Shown here: one piece after another, positions 1 through 8,750 of the stretch
How positions within the stretch are numbered: the first letter of the stretch is position 1
Layout of the letters: every line of letters begins with the position of its first letter
Notes under the pieces: model-generated
What the model saw: the letters and a program-made list of their open reading frames with translations, nothing else
Told to the model about the DNA's origin: nothing
The model's database searches: none
Assembly: GCF_002807035.1 (NCBI RefSeq)
Contig: NZ_NIUC01000002.1
Span: 1,703,267 to 1,767,266, forward strand
Origin: Algoriphagus formosus
GTDB lineage: Bacteria; Bacteroidota; Bacteroidia; Cytophagales; Cyclobacteriaceae
Reading direction: 5' to 3'
DNA: 64,000 nt
Program-made: the position numbers and the translations under genes

Positions 1-3000
1 AGGAGCAGTGGTGAAGGTAGGAACCGGGATCGGATTTACAGTGATTGTATTAGAGACAGGGCTTGCTCCTTGACAGCCATTGGAGTTTTCATAATTAACA
101 GTGACAGTTTTAGTTCCATCTGTCAGCCATTCTATTGAAATTGTATTAGTAGATAATCCACCTGCAACAATATTATAATCCGTTCCTTGGACTCCAGTTA
201 TACTCCAATTGTAATTTGCTTGTCCAGGCCTTGTGGTATAAAAGGCCACATCGCCTATACAAAAATCATCCGATGGCTCAATAAGGAAAACAGGGGTTGG
301 AAGAGGACTGACCGATATAGGGCTGCTGACGTATGTTGCGGCTGAACATCCACTTGAATTTGAATAACTCAGGAATACTTGTTTAGAGCCTTGTGTTAAC
401 CAGGTTAGTGTTAGAGAACTGCTAGAATCAGTTCCACCAGAAGTTATACTATAATCGACTCCCTCTGTACCAGATATCTGCCAGTCGTAATTGAATTGTC
501 CGGTTTGAGTTGAATAAGTTACCTCTTCCCCAATACATACAACTCCAGTGGGTTGGGTAATAAATGTGGGTGTTGGTAGTGGATTAATAGTTAGGTTTCG
601 GGTAGCAGTGTCATCTGAACAACTTCCTGAGCCTGCTACTGTGTAGCTAATAGTAGTTGTACCACTAGAAAGAGCAGTGACTTCTCCCGTCGATGCATTT
701 ATCGAGGCTACTGCTGTATTACTTGAGGACCAAGTGCCTCCTATCGAAGTTGAGCTGAATAGGGTAGTTTCACCTACACAAAGTTCATCCGCCCCACTTA
801 AGGTTCCTGCATCAGGCGCTTGGGTTACTGTAATGGACCGGGTTTCAAAGTCATCTGCACAGCCTCCTGAGCCTGAAACGGTGTAGGTAATAATTGCGGA
901 ACCTGCAGCTATTCCAGTCACAACCCCAGTTGAAGGATCTACTGTGGCAACTGCTGGATTTCCAGATGACCAAATACCACCGGAAATTGTCGAAGAGAAA
1001 GTTCTTGTTCCCCCTTCGCAGACTTCCTGAGTTCCACTGAGCACGCCAGCGTCAGGTGGTGCAGTGACAGTGATAATTATACTAGTCTCAGGTGCAGGAC
1101 AGCCTCCACTGGCAGGAAGGGTATAGAATATTTCCGCTGTACCAGCAGAAACTCCAGTTACTAAGCCTGTGCTGGAAACTGTGGCAATAGCTGGATTTGC
1201 TGAAGACCAGGTTCCGAAGGCTGTGGAAGATAAAAGCTGAGTATCTCCTCCTATACAGATATCCTGATTCCCACTGATAGTTCCTGGGCTAATAGGTTGG
1301 TTAACAAATACCGTTCTAGAGGAGGTCGCTACAGTACAACCTGTAATGGTATATCGGATAGTTGCTGCACCTGCGCTTACTCCGGTGATCACACCGGTGG
1401 AGGGGTTGACTGTTGCAATAGAAGGATCTGCTGATGACCAGATTCCTCCAGCCATGGTAGAAGTAAATGTAGTCGTCCCTCCCACACAAATAGACTGTGG
1501 GCCATTTACTATACCCGCTGTCAAAGTATAGGAAATTTTTATTCGACCGGCTCCGCCGTCACCTCCAGTATAATAAGTACTTCCATTTCTTCCGGAGCCA
1601 CCGCTACCTCCGCCACCAGGGATTTGCCCATCTTGTCCTTCAGTATTGGAAGTATTAACTCCTGGGCCACCATCTCCTCCTTCGCTTCCAGCTGGTATTG
1701 TACCGGGAGTAAGAGCACCACCATCGTCACCATTTGAATTTGCATATCCAGAGGATCCTCCACCTCCACTTCTGGAACCATTTGCATCACCGCCATTACC
1801 GCCTCTATAGGTTGCATCATTTCCGGTTCCGATAGGTGCTCCATTACCTCCTTGCCAATCATTCTCTACACCTGAACCACCACGAGCTAATAGGCCTGAA
1901 CCAAAAGTGGTATTACCTCCATTTATGCTACCAGTAGTGCCTCCTTGACCTACAGAATAACCAAAGGTATCTCCAGGGTTAACTGAAAGAATTGATCGGG
2001 AATATCCACCACCACCTCCGCCTCCAGCGGCCCAGCTTCCAGAGGTTCTTCTACCACCTCTTCCTCCGCCACCCCAGGCTTCAACAATAATTTCTGTAAC
2101 ACCATCAGGTACTATCCATGTACCCGAAGGATCGGTGTCAAAATCTAATGTTTCTACACAACCGCAATCTTCAACAACGATAGTTCCGGTTGCAAAGGCT
2201 ACTCCGCAGGTTCCCAGTAATTCTATGCTGTAGTTGAAGGTTCCCAGCTCTGTTGCGTTGCCAGTTATGCTTATTTCTCCGGTAGAAGAATTAAATGTGG
2301 CACTTACGCCCGTAGGAAGTCCATTAGCGCCATCTATTCCATCTCCAGATATTCCGGTAGCCCCAGTGGTACTATGGGTAAGATTAATGTCTCCTGTGAA
2401 AAAACAGAATGTGTTTGTAGAACCTGAACTTACTGTTTTGCCAGGATTTATTTGTATAGTTTTTGTAACTACTGCAGGACTACAGGAACCCCCGCTAGCA
2501 GTAAGTTGCAAAGTGATTAGGCCTAATGCGCTATCGTTTGGACCTGCTGTATAGGTTGCATTGGCAGGATCATTGGCGTTGGTCCAGGTACCATTTCCAT
2601 TCAAATTAGTCCAAATGCCACTTGTAGCGGCACCACCTATGCTTCCTCCCATTGGAGCAGAAGTCTCTCCATCACAAATTTCAGCCAAGGCTCCTCCTGC
2701 ATTAGCTGTTGGGCTAGTGGTAATTGTTAGCGTTTTGGTTGCTGTAGTTACTCCACAATCACCCCCAACTGTCGTTAAGGTTAGGGTAATTGTTCCTGAC
2801 TCGGAGGCTCCAGCAGTATAGGTCGCATTAGCTGGATCAGTAGGATTAGTCCAAGTACCGGACCCTCCACTCCAAACTCCTCCCGCAACAGATCCCGACA
2901 CGGATCCACCCATTGCCGAAGTAGTTTCCCCTTGGCAAATACCTGCTAAAGCGGGACCTGGGTTTGCTTGTGGAAGTGCATTGACTAGAATGGTTTTTGA

Positions 3001-4581
3001 AACTGAAGTGGTACCACATGCTCCACCCGTAGTAGTGAGGGTCAGTGTGATTAACCCAGATTCTCCTGCAGATGCAGTGTAGGTAGCAGTTGCTGGGTTG
3101 CTTGGATTGTTCCAAGTGCCCGATCCTCCCGACCAGGTTCCAGCTGTGGCTACACCTCCTATGCTTCCTCCCATTTGAGCCGAGGTTTCTCCTTGACATA
3201 TGGCTGCCAATGCACCTCCGGCATCTGCTGTTGCACCGGGGTTTACTGTAATGGTTTTTGAATCGCTAACCGAACCACAGGAACCTCCTGATGTGGTCAG
3301 GGTTAAAGTGGCAGTGCCATTATAAGATGCGGGTGGTGTCCAAGTTGCGTTTAGAGCAGTTGCACTTGGGCTGAAAGTTCCTCCAATTCCGCCGTCAGAC
3401 CAAGTTCCACCTGTAGCTCCGCCGCCTACACTACCTCCTAATGGAACAGAGCTATCTCCTTGGCAAATGGCAGCAAGAGACGAGCCTGCATCAACAGTCG
3501 GGTTTGGGTTTACTAAGATTGTTTTGGAATCGAAAGTATCACATCCCCCACCTGTAGTAGTTAAGGTAAGTGTAGCAGTTCCAATATAATTAGCAGGTGG
3601 AGTCCAGGTCGCATTTAAGTTTGTAGCACTTGGGCTGAAAGTACCTCCAATTCCTCCATCAGACCATATTCCACCTGTAGCGGAACCACCAACACTCCCA
3701 CCGAGACCAGCGGATGTTCCTCCTTGACAAATAGGGGACATTGTTGGACCAGGATTAGCTGAGGATGAACAAGCAGGCTTTAAAGCAAGTAAAATTGAAG
3801 CAAAGGGATCATTCTCATTATCTTCCAGCTCAGCATCTCCGTCTCCAGTATTTCCAGTATTTGGATTAGGAACCCATGCAGCCCCTACAGATAAATCAGC
3901 GCTTCGAGTTGATGTCTCTTCGAAGATTTCGTTAAGCGCTAGTGTTCCGGGACCAGGCGTGTTTGTATTCCAACCGGAATATGTTCTATTGTCAGCAACT
4001 ACACCAAGCATAACGAGGGCATTGCCGACAGTAGGAGGAGAAATTGCATCAGCAGTCAAATCATCTGCATCACCCACTACAGGGGTTCCTATTGCATCAA
4101 AAGGGTCTGTGGGGTCAACCCCAGAAAAAACAGCAATACCCCCAACTATACTTTCGGCTTGATTATCAGCATCGAAATCGAAATTTCTATTTGCCACATC
4201 TCCTGCGTCTGCTATTTTATAAAGCCAAGCGACAGCCCATCTATTGTTTCCTTCAGAAGCAAATACTCCAGATGCAATTCTGGTCCAGTCTGGTAAATAT
4301 CCTCCTTGTCCTAATTGATCTCTATCATTATCACTTTCTGCAATATTTACGATCATCAAGTCTCCAACTTGTAAATTTGCTGGAGCCGTAAGAACTATTG
4401 AACCACCATTGCTCGTATTGGTTGCTGAACCCCTTAAAGCTATCTGCCCCAATACCTCTCCACTTCCAAGGCTTAATAACAATCCAAAAATTAATAGAAA
4501 TTGTCCTATGCTTTGTCTGAATTGCTTTGGAATTGAATAAAAAAGTGCCTCTTTCCTTTTTATATAAAGGAAATTGTCCAA
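1..4581 (-). CDS. Giant secreted multidomain repeat protein (adhesin-like), 3' part outside window
   Basis: An open frame of 1527 codons runs on the minus strand from about 4581 to the window edge without a stop, so the C-terminus is missing. The first stop upstream in frame is near 4651. There is no ATG between that stop and the signal sequence, so I place the start at TTG 4581. A long basic N-terminus (KRKEALF) precedes a hydrophobic stretch ending in SGEVLGQ, a plausible signal peptide. Then follow a globular N-terminal domain (about residues 45-270), five Gly/Thr-rich modules beginning with ICQGxTS, a glycine-rich segment (residues about 810-1015), four Ig-like (BIG2-type) modules and at least two PKD-like modules. 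This architecture is typical of T9SS-exported Bacteroidota surface proteins with a C-terminal sorting domain; that domain would lie outside the window. Start codon and export route are inferences. Confidence 0.85.
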   Translation of the reverse strand, partial: MDNFLYIKRKEALFYSIPKQFRQSIGQFLLIFGLLLSLGSGEVLGQIALRGSATNTSNGGSIVLTAPANLQVGDLMIVNIAESDNDRDQLGQGGYLPDWTRIASGVFASEGNNRWAVAWLYKIADAGDVANRNFDFDADNQAESIVGGIAVFSGVDPTDPFDAIGTPVVGDADDLTADAISPPTVGNALVMLGVVADNRTYSGWNTNTPGPGTLALNEIFEETSTRSADLSVGAAWVPNPNTGNTGDGDAELEDNENDPFASILLALKPACSSSANPGPTMSPICQGGTSAGLGGSVGGSATGGIWSDGGIGGTFSPSATNLNATWTPPANYIGTATLTLTTTGGGCDTFDSKTILVNPNPTVDAGSSLAAICQGDSSVPLGGSVGGGATGGTWSDGGIGGTFSPSATALNATWTPPASYNGTATLTLTTSGGSCGSVSDSKTITVNPGATADAGGALAAICQGETSAQMGGSIGGVATAGTWSGGSGTWNNPSNPATATYTASAGESGLITLTLTTTGGACGTTSVSKTILVNALPQANPGPALAGICQGETTSAMGGSVSGSVAGGVWSGGSGTWTNPTDPANATYTAGASESGTITLTLTTVGGDCGVTTATKTLTITTSPTANAGGALAEICDGETSAPMGGSIGGAATSGIWTNLNGNGTWTNANDPANATYTAGPNDSALGLITLQLTASGGSCSPAVVTKTIQINPGKTVSSGSTNTFCFFTGDINLTHSTTGATGISGDGIDGANGLPTGVSATFNSSTGEISITGNATELGTFNYSIELLGTCGVAFATGTIVVEDCGCVETLDFDTDPSGTWIVPDGVTEIIVEAWGGGGRGGRRTSGSWAAGGGGGGGYSRSILSVNPGDTFGYSVGQGGTTGSINGGNTTFGSGLLARGGSGVENDWQGGNGAPIGTGNDATYRGGNGGDANGSRSGGGGSSGYANSNGDDGGALTPGTIPAGSEGGDGGPGVNTSNTEGQDGQIPGGGGSGGSGRNGSTYYTGGDGGAGRIKISYTLTAGIVNGPQSICVGGTTTFTSTMAGGIWSSADPSIATVNPSTGVITGVSAGAATIRYTITGCTVATSSRTVFVNQPISPGTISGNQDICIGGDTQLLSSTAFGTWSSANPAIATVSSTGLVTGVSAGTAEIFYTLPASGGCPAPETSIIITVTAPPDAGVLSGTQEVCEGGTRTFSSTISGGIWSSGNPAVATVDPSTGVVTGIAAGSAIITYTVSGSGGCADDFETRSITVTQAPDAGTLSGADELCVGETTLFSSTSIGGTWSSSNTAVASINASTGEVTALSSGTTTISYTVAGSGSCSDDTATRNLTINPLPTPTFITQPTGVVCIGEEVTYSTQTGQFNYDWQISGTEGVDYSITSGGTDSSSSLTLTWLTQGSKQVFLSYSNSSGCSAATYVSSPISVSPLPTPVFLIEPSDDFCIGDVAFYTTRPGQANYNWSITGVQGTDYNIVAGGLSTNTISIEWLTDGTKTVTVNYENSNGCQGASPVSNTITVNPIPVPTFTTAP
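577..1528 (-). repeat. Four tandem BIG2-like Ig modules in the giant protein gene
   Basis: Four modules of about 80 residues share the pattern GxxSGxxxxCxGxT, GxWSSxxxxIATV, STGxVTGxSAG and IxYTxxGxxxC. Approximate boundaries are 1528-1292, 1291-1052, 1051-809 and 808-577. The STGxVTGxxAG signature is that of bacterial Ig-like group 2 domains, which are common in surface adhesins. PKD-like modules follow toward the window edge. Confidence 0.75.
1530..2160 (-). other. Glycine-rich domain segment within the giant protein gene
   Basis: The translation here begins with the motif ITEIIVEAWGGGGRGG and continues with many GGGG, GGxGG and NGGNG runs over about 200 residues. This resembles the glycine-rich domain found in large Bacteroidota surface proteins. 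Composition differs sharply from the flanking modules, but the reading frame is uninterrupted and flows directly into the BIG2-like modules. Confidence 0.6.
2450..3755 (-). repeat. Five tandem protein modules of about 260 bp in the giant protein gene
   Basis: On the minus strand five successive modules of roughly 85-90 residues each open with ICQGxTS or ICDGETS, continue with GGSxGG, a GxWS motif and ATYTA or ATWTP, and close with TLTLTTxGG-C-KTI. They are diverged at DNA level, with boundaries near 3505, 3240, 2975 and 2715. The conserved Cys pair per module (one near the start, one near the end) suggests an intramodule disulfide. They are extracellular stalk-like repeats by analogy with Ig/PKD-type repeats. 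Confidence 0.75.
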
Positions 4582-5081
4582 AAGTCCGATCAGAAAACAT
4601 CCCAGTTGGGAGCTCTGAATTATGTTCCTAAAAATTGTAATCAAATTTCGTTAACACTTTAATGCCATAAACATACAAAAAAATACTTTTTGTATATGAT
4701 GACAAATGTCATAAACCGTTGAAAAATAGTAGCCTTACAGAATAATTTTAATTTTTGATCAAATTTTCAGAATTCTACACTTTTATCAACTCAAATATGC
4801 AAATATTTTCCTGATCTCTTTTTCTGCTAGGTAGGTCCTTTGATTTTTTTTGAATTCAAAAGTTTATTCCGAACTCAAAAGTCTATTTCTAAGAATCTAG
4901 CTGGCTTCCTTTTACAATACAATTACTTTTAATCATGCAAAAGGAGTGAAAATTATTCAGTAAATCACTATTAACCAAACACTTAATAAACAAAGCAAAT
5001 TGGGTGGTTTCAAATCCATTTTCTTATAGATAATCTGTGAAAAATAATAACCTATAAAAACAGCTTTAAGAATCTGCGCAT
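4582..5081. other. Intergenic region between the giant gene and rho; short tandem duplication
   Basis: About 500 bp of AT-rich DNA without a convincing gene. It holds an imperfect 19-bp tandem duplication at 4852-4870 and 4871-4889 (units start gaattcaaaag and gaactcaaaag). I could not find a clear TAnnTTTG box for the giant gene on the minus strand. Short open frames here are AT-rich and show no family resemblance. Confidence 0.5.
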
Positions 5082-5116
5082 AAAAAAAACCGACTCTTAC
5101 GAGCCGGTTTCGTTTT
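5082..5116 (-). terminator. Intrinsic terminator downstream of rho
   Basis: Stem 5088-5096 pairs with 5101-5109 around a 4-nt loop. On the minus strand the only imperfection is a G-U wobble and the stem is followed by a run of eight T; read on the plus strand the same position is an A-C mismatch. This asymmetry argues that it serves the minus-strand rho gene, which ends about 70 bp away. Confidence 0.8.
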
Positions 5117-5184
5117 TTATAACAGTAGATTTGTGCTGAGCGAAGCCGAGGCATCGGTCATCCGACATCTAACATCAGGCATTT

Positions 5185-6924
5185 TTACCCATTCATACTG
5201 ATCAAAAACTCTGCATTGTCGCGAGTTCCCTTCATTCGGTTGAGTAGGAATTCCATAGACTCTTGCGAGTTCATGTCGCTCATCAGCTTGCGGAGAATCC
5301 AAACGCGCTGCATTTCTTCCTTGTCCATCAACAAGTCCTCGCGACGGGTACCGGAACTCAAGACATCGATCGATGGGTAAATTCTTCGGTTGGCTAGCTT
5401 TCTGTCCAAAGCCAATTCCATATTACCGGTTCCTTTGAATTCTTCAAAGATCACCTCATCCATTTTGGATCCTGTTTCCACAAGAGCTGTGGCGATGATA
5501 GTTAATGAACCTCCATTTTCCACATTTCTCGCTGCACCAAAGAATCGCTTCGGTTTGTGCAAGGCATTGGCATCCACACCACCGGAAAGGATCTTTCCAG
5601 AGCTAGGCACTACGGTATTGTGTGCACGGGCAAGTCGGGTGATGGAGTCCAAAAGGATGACTACATCATGTCCTACTTCTACCATTCGCTTAGCTTTTTC
5701 CAAAACGATGTTGGCAACTTTCACATGACGCTCGGCTTGCTCATCAAAAGTGGAGGAAATCACCTCGCCTCGTACGGATCGGGCCATATCAGTCACTTCT
5801 TCAGGTCGCTCATCGATCAGCAAGATCATCAGGTGTACTTCCGGATGGTTTTTAGCAATAGCATTAGCGATTTGCTGCAATAGTACCGTCTTACCAGTTT
5901 TTGGCTGGGCTACGATCATACCTCGCTGACCTTTTCCGATAGGAGCAAAAAGGTCCAGGATTCTGGTAGAATAGCCATCTGGCTTTGCAGAAAGGTTTAA
6001 TCTTTCTTCAGGGAAAAGTGGAGTCAGGTATTCGAAAGGAACCCGATCACGAATTTCGTCTGTCGTCTTTCCGTTGACGGTGCCGATTTTCAAAAGGGCA
6101 AAGTATTTTTCACCCTCTTTAGGTGGTCGGATCGAGCCTTTGATATGGTCTCCCGTTTTCAGGCCGAATAGTTTGACCTGACTCGGTGATACATAAATAT
6201 CATCTGGAGAAGCGAGATAGTTATAATCCAGTGAGCGAAGGAAACCATAGCCTTCTGGCATCATTTCCAATACACCTTCATTTTCGATGACACCGTCAAA
6301 TTCTTTCGGGCTGACGTAGGTCTTCTTCTTATTGCTTGGAACTGTTTCTGCTGCAGGGGTATGAATTTCATCTTGCGACTTGAAGTTTTTGCGCTTTGGA
6401 AGCTCTACTTCAGGTTCAGCTGCTGCCTCTGGTTTCGCCTTTTCATCTTTGGATTCGTTGGCTACGTTGACCTCTTCAAAAACTTTGCGCCTTGGTCTAA
6501 AAGTTTTGGGATTTTCATCTCCGCTTTCCTGTCTTTTTTCAGGTCTGCTCTTGGGAGCTTCAGCCTTTTCAGGTTCTGCCGCTTTTTTCTCCGGCTTGCC
6601 TTGCTCTTTAGGAAGTTCGGTTACGTTTTGTCTTCGGAATTTTGGTTTGAATTCCGGCTCTTCTTCCTTAGGTGCTGGTTTTTCTTTCTTTTCCGGCTTT
6701 GCTGCCTTTGCAGGTTCTGCGGCCTTGGGAGGCTCTTGAGTTGACTCTGCTGCTGAAGGTTTTTTCTTAGGGAGGGCTTGCTCTGGGGTGATAGCTTGCT
6801 GGTCGAGGATGGCGTAGACGAGTTCGTCTTTTTTGAGGGATTTGAAGTTTTTGACGCCCAGTTCCTCGGCGATTTCCTTCAGTTCAGACAATAATCTGAT
6901 TCTGAGTTCTTCTATGTTGTACAT
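5185..6924 (-). CDS. rho: Transcription termination factor Rho
   Basis: RNA-dependent hexameric ATPase that terminates untranslated transcripts. I choose the ATG at 6924 (protein begins [12 protein letters not shown], the usual Rho_N start), giving 579 residues; an in-frame extension to 6996 is possible but looks non-coding. Order: Rho_N helical domain (1-45), a low-complexity Lys/Pro/Glu/Ala-rich insertion (about 48-205), the cold-shock-like RNA-binding domain (about 215-290, with EGYGFLRS), then the RecA-like ATPase with Walker A PKTGKT and [13 protein letters not shown]. coli Rho has 419 residues; the extra length is the disordered insertion, known in Bacteroidota Rho. It is a single-gene unit with its own terminator. 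Confidence 0.97.
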   Translation of the reverse strand: MYNIEELRIRLLSELKEIAEELGVKNFKSLKKDELVYAILDQQAITPEQALPKKKPSAAESTQEPPKAAEPAKAAKPEKKEKPAPKEEEPEFKPKFRRQNVTELPKEQGKPEKKAAEPEKAEAPKSRPEKRQESGDENPKTFRPRRKVFEEVNVANESKDEKAKPEAAAEPEVELPKRKNFKSQDEIHTPAAETVPSNKKKTYVSPKEFDGVIENEGVLEMMPEGYGFLRSLDYNYLASPDDIYVSPSQVKLFGLKTGDHIKGSIRPPKEGEKYFALLKIGTVNGKTTDEIRDRVPFEYLTPLFPEERLNLSAKPDGYSTRILDLFAPIGKGQRGMIVAQPKTGKTVLLQQIANAIAKNHPEVHLMILLIDERPEEVTDMARSVRGEVISSTFDEQAERHVKVANIVLEKAKRMVEVGHDVVILLDSITRLARAHNTVVPSSGKILSGGVDANALHKPKRFFGAARNVENGGSLTIIATALVETGSKMDEVIFEEFKGTGNMELALDRKLANRRIYPSIDVLSSGTRREDLLMDKEEMQRVWILRKLMSDMNSQESMEFLLNRMKGTRDNAEFLISMNG

Positions 6925-7111
6925 AAAGAGAGTATGAGTGAATGATAATAATAGTGTGCTTAACGCGGTTTTGATCGCAAATGAAGATCGTAGCAAAAAA
7001 GAACTGCTTGAATTGTTCAGGACAAAGTGGGATGCCTGTTCACCTGCGGTATGTCTGCAATATTACAGCTATATCTTAGATTTAACAAATATTTGTTTTT
7101 TTCTCTGATTT

Positions 7112-7804
7112 TTATTGAGCCATCACATTTCGGATGATCGCGATGGATTTCCAAACTTGATTGCTATCGAGTTGCTCTCCATAGAAAACCAGCAAAAAGT
7201 CCAATAATTTGCTCCGAAGCTCCTTTTTTACTTTCAATTGGCAGGAATAAGAATACCTCATCAGACATTCCAGGTATTCGATAGCCTGCGGAAGTTCCTG
7301 CGCACCAAATGGCAAGGAGCGACTTTCGTCCAATAATTCGTGCGGAGTTTCAGGGCCAAAACCGATAAATCTGGCCATCTCCAGAAGAAATACTAGCGGA
7401 AAGTGCTTGATTTCCTGTGTATTCCGGTCCAAACACAGAAGCGAATTTTTGAGCCAGTCGAATAATTGTTCGTTGTGATAATTTTCATAAATGGACTTGG
7501 CAACCGCTTCTGCCAGAAAAAGTGCAATACTTGTGCGGGGAAATTCATAAGGAATCAGTGCATAGGGATGAGCTAGTTTGGACTCGGAGATTCGCTGCAG
7601 TCCCGAATTTTCCTTTTCATAGACTACCAAATCCAAAATGGTCATCGGTTGATAAAGAGCTGCTTTTGATTTGGTACCAGCTTTTCTCACTCCATTGATG
7701 ATGTAGGATTTTAGTCCGAGTTCGCGGGTAAAGATTTTGACAATCAGGCTTGTATCCCTGTACCGCATTGAGTTGATGACTATTCCCTCAGTCTTTTTGA
7801 GCAT
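7112..7804 (-). CDS. recO: DNA repair protein RecO
   Basis: RecFOR-pathway mediator that loads RecA onto SSB-coated DNA. The 230-residue protein has the family N-terminus (KKTEGIVINSMRYRDTS, OB-fold) and the helical C-terminal domain, matching normal RecO length. A Cys4 zinc finger as in some RecO proteins is not evident. Its ATG overlaps the tdk stop codon by one base (TGATG), so the two are translationally coupled. It is the last gene of a ferredoxin-tdk-recO unit. Confidence 0.93.
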   Translation of the reverse strand: MLKKTEGIVINSMRYRDTSLIVKIFTRELGLKSYIINGVRKAGTKSKAALYQPMTILDLVVYEKENSGLQRISESKLAHPYALIPYEFPRTSIALFLAEAVAKSIYENYHNEQLFDWLKNSLLCLDRNTQEIKHFPLVFLLEMARFIGFGPETPHELLDESRSLPFGAQELPQAIEYLECLMRYSYSCQLKVKKELRSKLLDFLLVFYGEQLDSNQVWKSIAIIRNVMAQ

Positions 7805-8388
7805 CAGCGTTTGTCTTCAAAGAAGCATTTTCGGCATCGCGCCTCATAGATACTATGCTCTCCCAGCATTACTTTCTGTTTGGAATCGGAAAGTCGGAGG
7901 GAAAAAGCAGCCAAATCCCCGCATTTCATGCAAATCGCGTGGACTTTGGACACATACTCTGCTACTGCCATCAACTTGGGCATGGGCTCGAAAGGCTGCC
8001 CTTCAAAGTCCATGTCAAGACCCGCCATGATTACCCGCTTGCCCTGATTGGCGAGTTGGGTGACCACGGATACGATTCTATCATCAAAAAATTGCACCTC
8101 ATCTATCCCTACCACATCACAGTTTCCGCTGAGTAGCAAAATATCTTCTGCAAAATCAACAGGAGTGGAGCGGATCGAATTTTCATTATGGGATACTACT
8201 TCCTCTTCGTGATAGCGAGTGTCGATTTTGGGTTTGAAAATCTCAACTTTCAATCGGGCGATTTTGGCACGATTTAATCTGCGAATCAGTTCTTCGGTTT
8301 TTCCAGAAAACATAGATCCACAAATCACCTCAAGTTGACCTTTTCGGTCATGAGCTCCGCTTCTACGCACAGATGGTTCTATAAACAT
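7804..8388 (-). CDS. tdk: Thymidine kinase
   Basis: Type II thymidine kinase that salvages thymidine to dTMP with ATP. The 194-residue protein shows the P-loop [14 protein letters not shown] near residue 25, the DEVQFFD motif (Walker B/lid region), and the C-terminal zinc-ribbon cysteines (CMKCGD and CRKC). Length and motifs fit the TK1-like family. It lies 3 bp downstream of the ferredoxin gene and overlaps recO by one base. Confidence 0.96.
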   Translation of the reverse strand: MFIEPSVRRSGAHDRKGQLEVICGSMFSGKTEELIRRLNRAKIARLKVEIFKPKIDTRYHEEEVVSHNENSIRSTPVDFAEDILLLSGNCDVVGIDEVQFFDDRIVSVVTQLANQGKRVIMAGLDMDFEGQPFEPMPKLMAVAEYVSKVHAICMKCGDLAAFSLRLSDSKQKVMLGEHSIYEARCRKCFFEDKR

Positions 8389-8391
8389 GCC

Positions 8392-8718
8392 TTACTCGCT
8401 GTAGTCTAGATGGGGAAATTTGTTGATTTCTGCCACTCGGATTCGAAGATCGCCTTCAGGAATTTCCGTTTGGCAGCAAAGTCTTTCATCTTCTTTCAAT
8501 CTTCCTTGTTTTTTGTAGAAAAGCTCCCGTTCATTGGGTGCATCGAGATTTTCCATCCCAGAAACGACGATCATTTTGCAACTGGTGCAACGACCTTTTT
8601 TACCGCAGGCATGCATCCAATCGATGCCGTTTTCATGAATTAATTCAATAACTTTACCCGAGCGATTGCCCGAGTCCAGGGTACGATTATATAGGTTCTC
8701 TATCACTATTCGGGACAT
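8392..8718 (-). CDS. 2Fe-2S ferredoxin
   Basis: A 108-residue plant/adrenodoxin-type ferredoxin. Cluster ligands are visible as C-x5-C-x2-C (ACGKKGRCTSC, about residues 38-47) plus a distal Cys in RLCCQTE near residue 82. It is a small soluble electron carrier; its redox partner is not apparent nearby. It is first in a ferredoxin-tdk-recO unit and diverges from the plus-strand gene at 8751 with only 32 bp between the start codons. Confidence 0.9.
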   Translation of the reverse strand: MSRIVIENLYNRTLDSGNRSGKVIELIHENGIDWMHACGKKGRCTSCKMIVVSGMENLDAPNERELFYKKQGRLKEDERLCCQTEIPEGDLRIRVAEINKFPHLDYSE

Positions 8719-8750
8719 TTCTTCGTTGACTTTAGTAAATCACCAAGTGA

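Noticed and set aside
1539..3199. Out-of-frame minus-strand open frames inside the giant repeat gene (1539-1862 and 2846-3199) and several plus-strand frames
   Set aside because: They overlap a continuous 1527-codon frame with clear domain signatures; their translations are repetitive low-complexity products of the same codons read out of frame.
590..3755. Repeated DNA that could suggest a CRISPR or satellite array
   Set aside because: Period is 240-270 bp, units are diverged at DNA level and conserved at protein level, and the reading frame is open throughout.
4331..4600. Minus-strand open frame with an ATG at 4600 near the giant gene start
   Set aside because: It is a different frame from the signal peptide and N-domain, and its translation shows no signal peptide or domain. 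It would be relevant only if the start region contains a frameshift.
7084..7097. Perfect 14-bp AT palindrome followed by a plus-strand T-run as a terminator
   Set aside because: The stem is entirely A/T except for two C/G pairs and has no loop; the genes on both sides are on the minus strand, whereas the T-run is on the plus strand.
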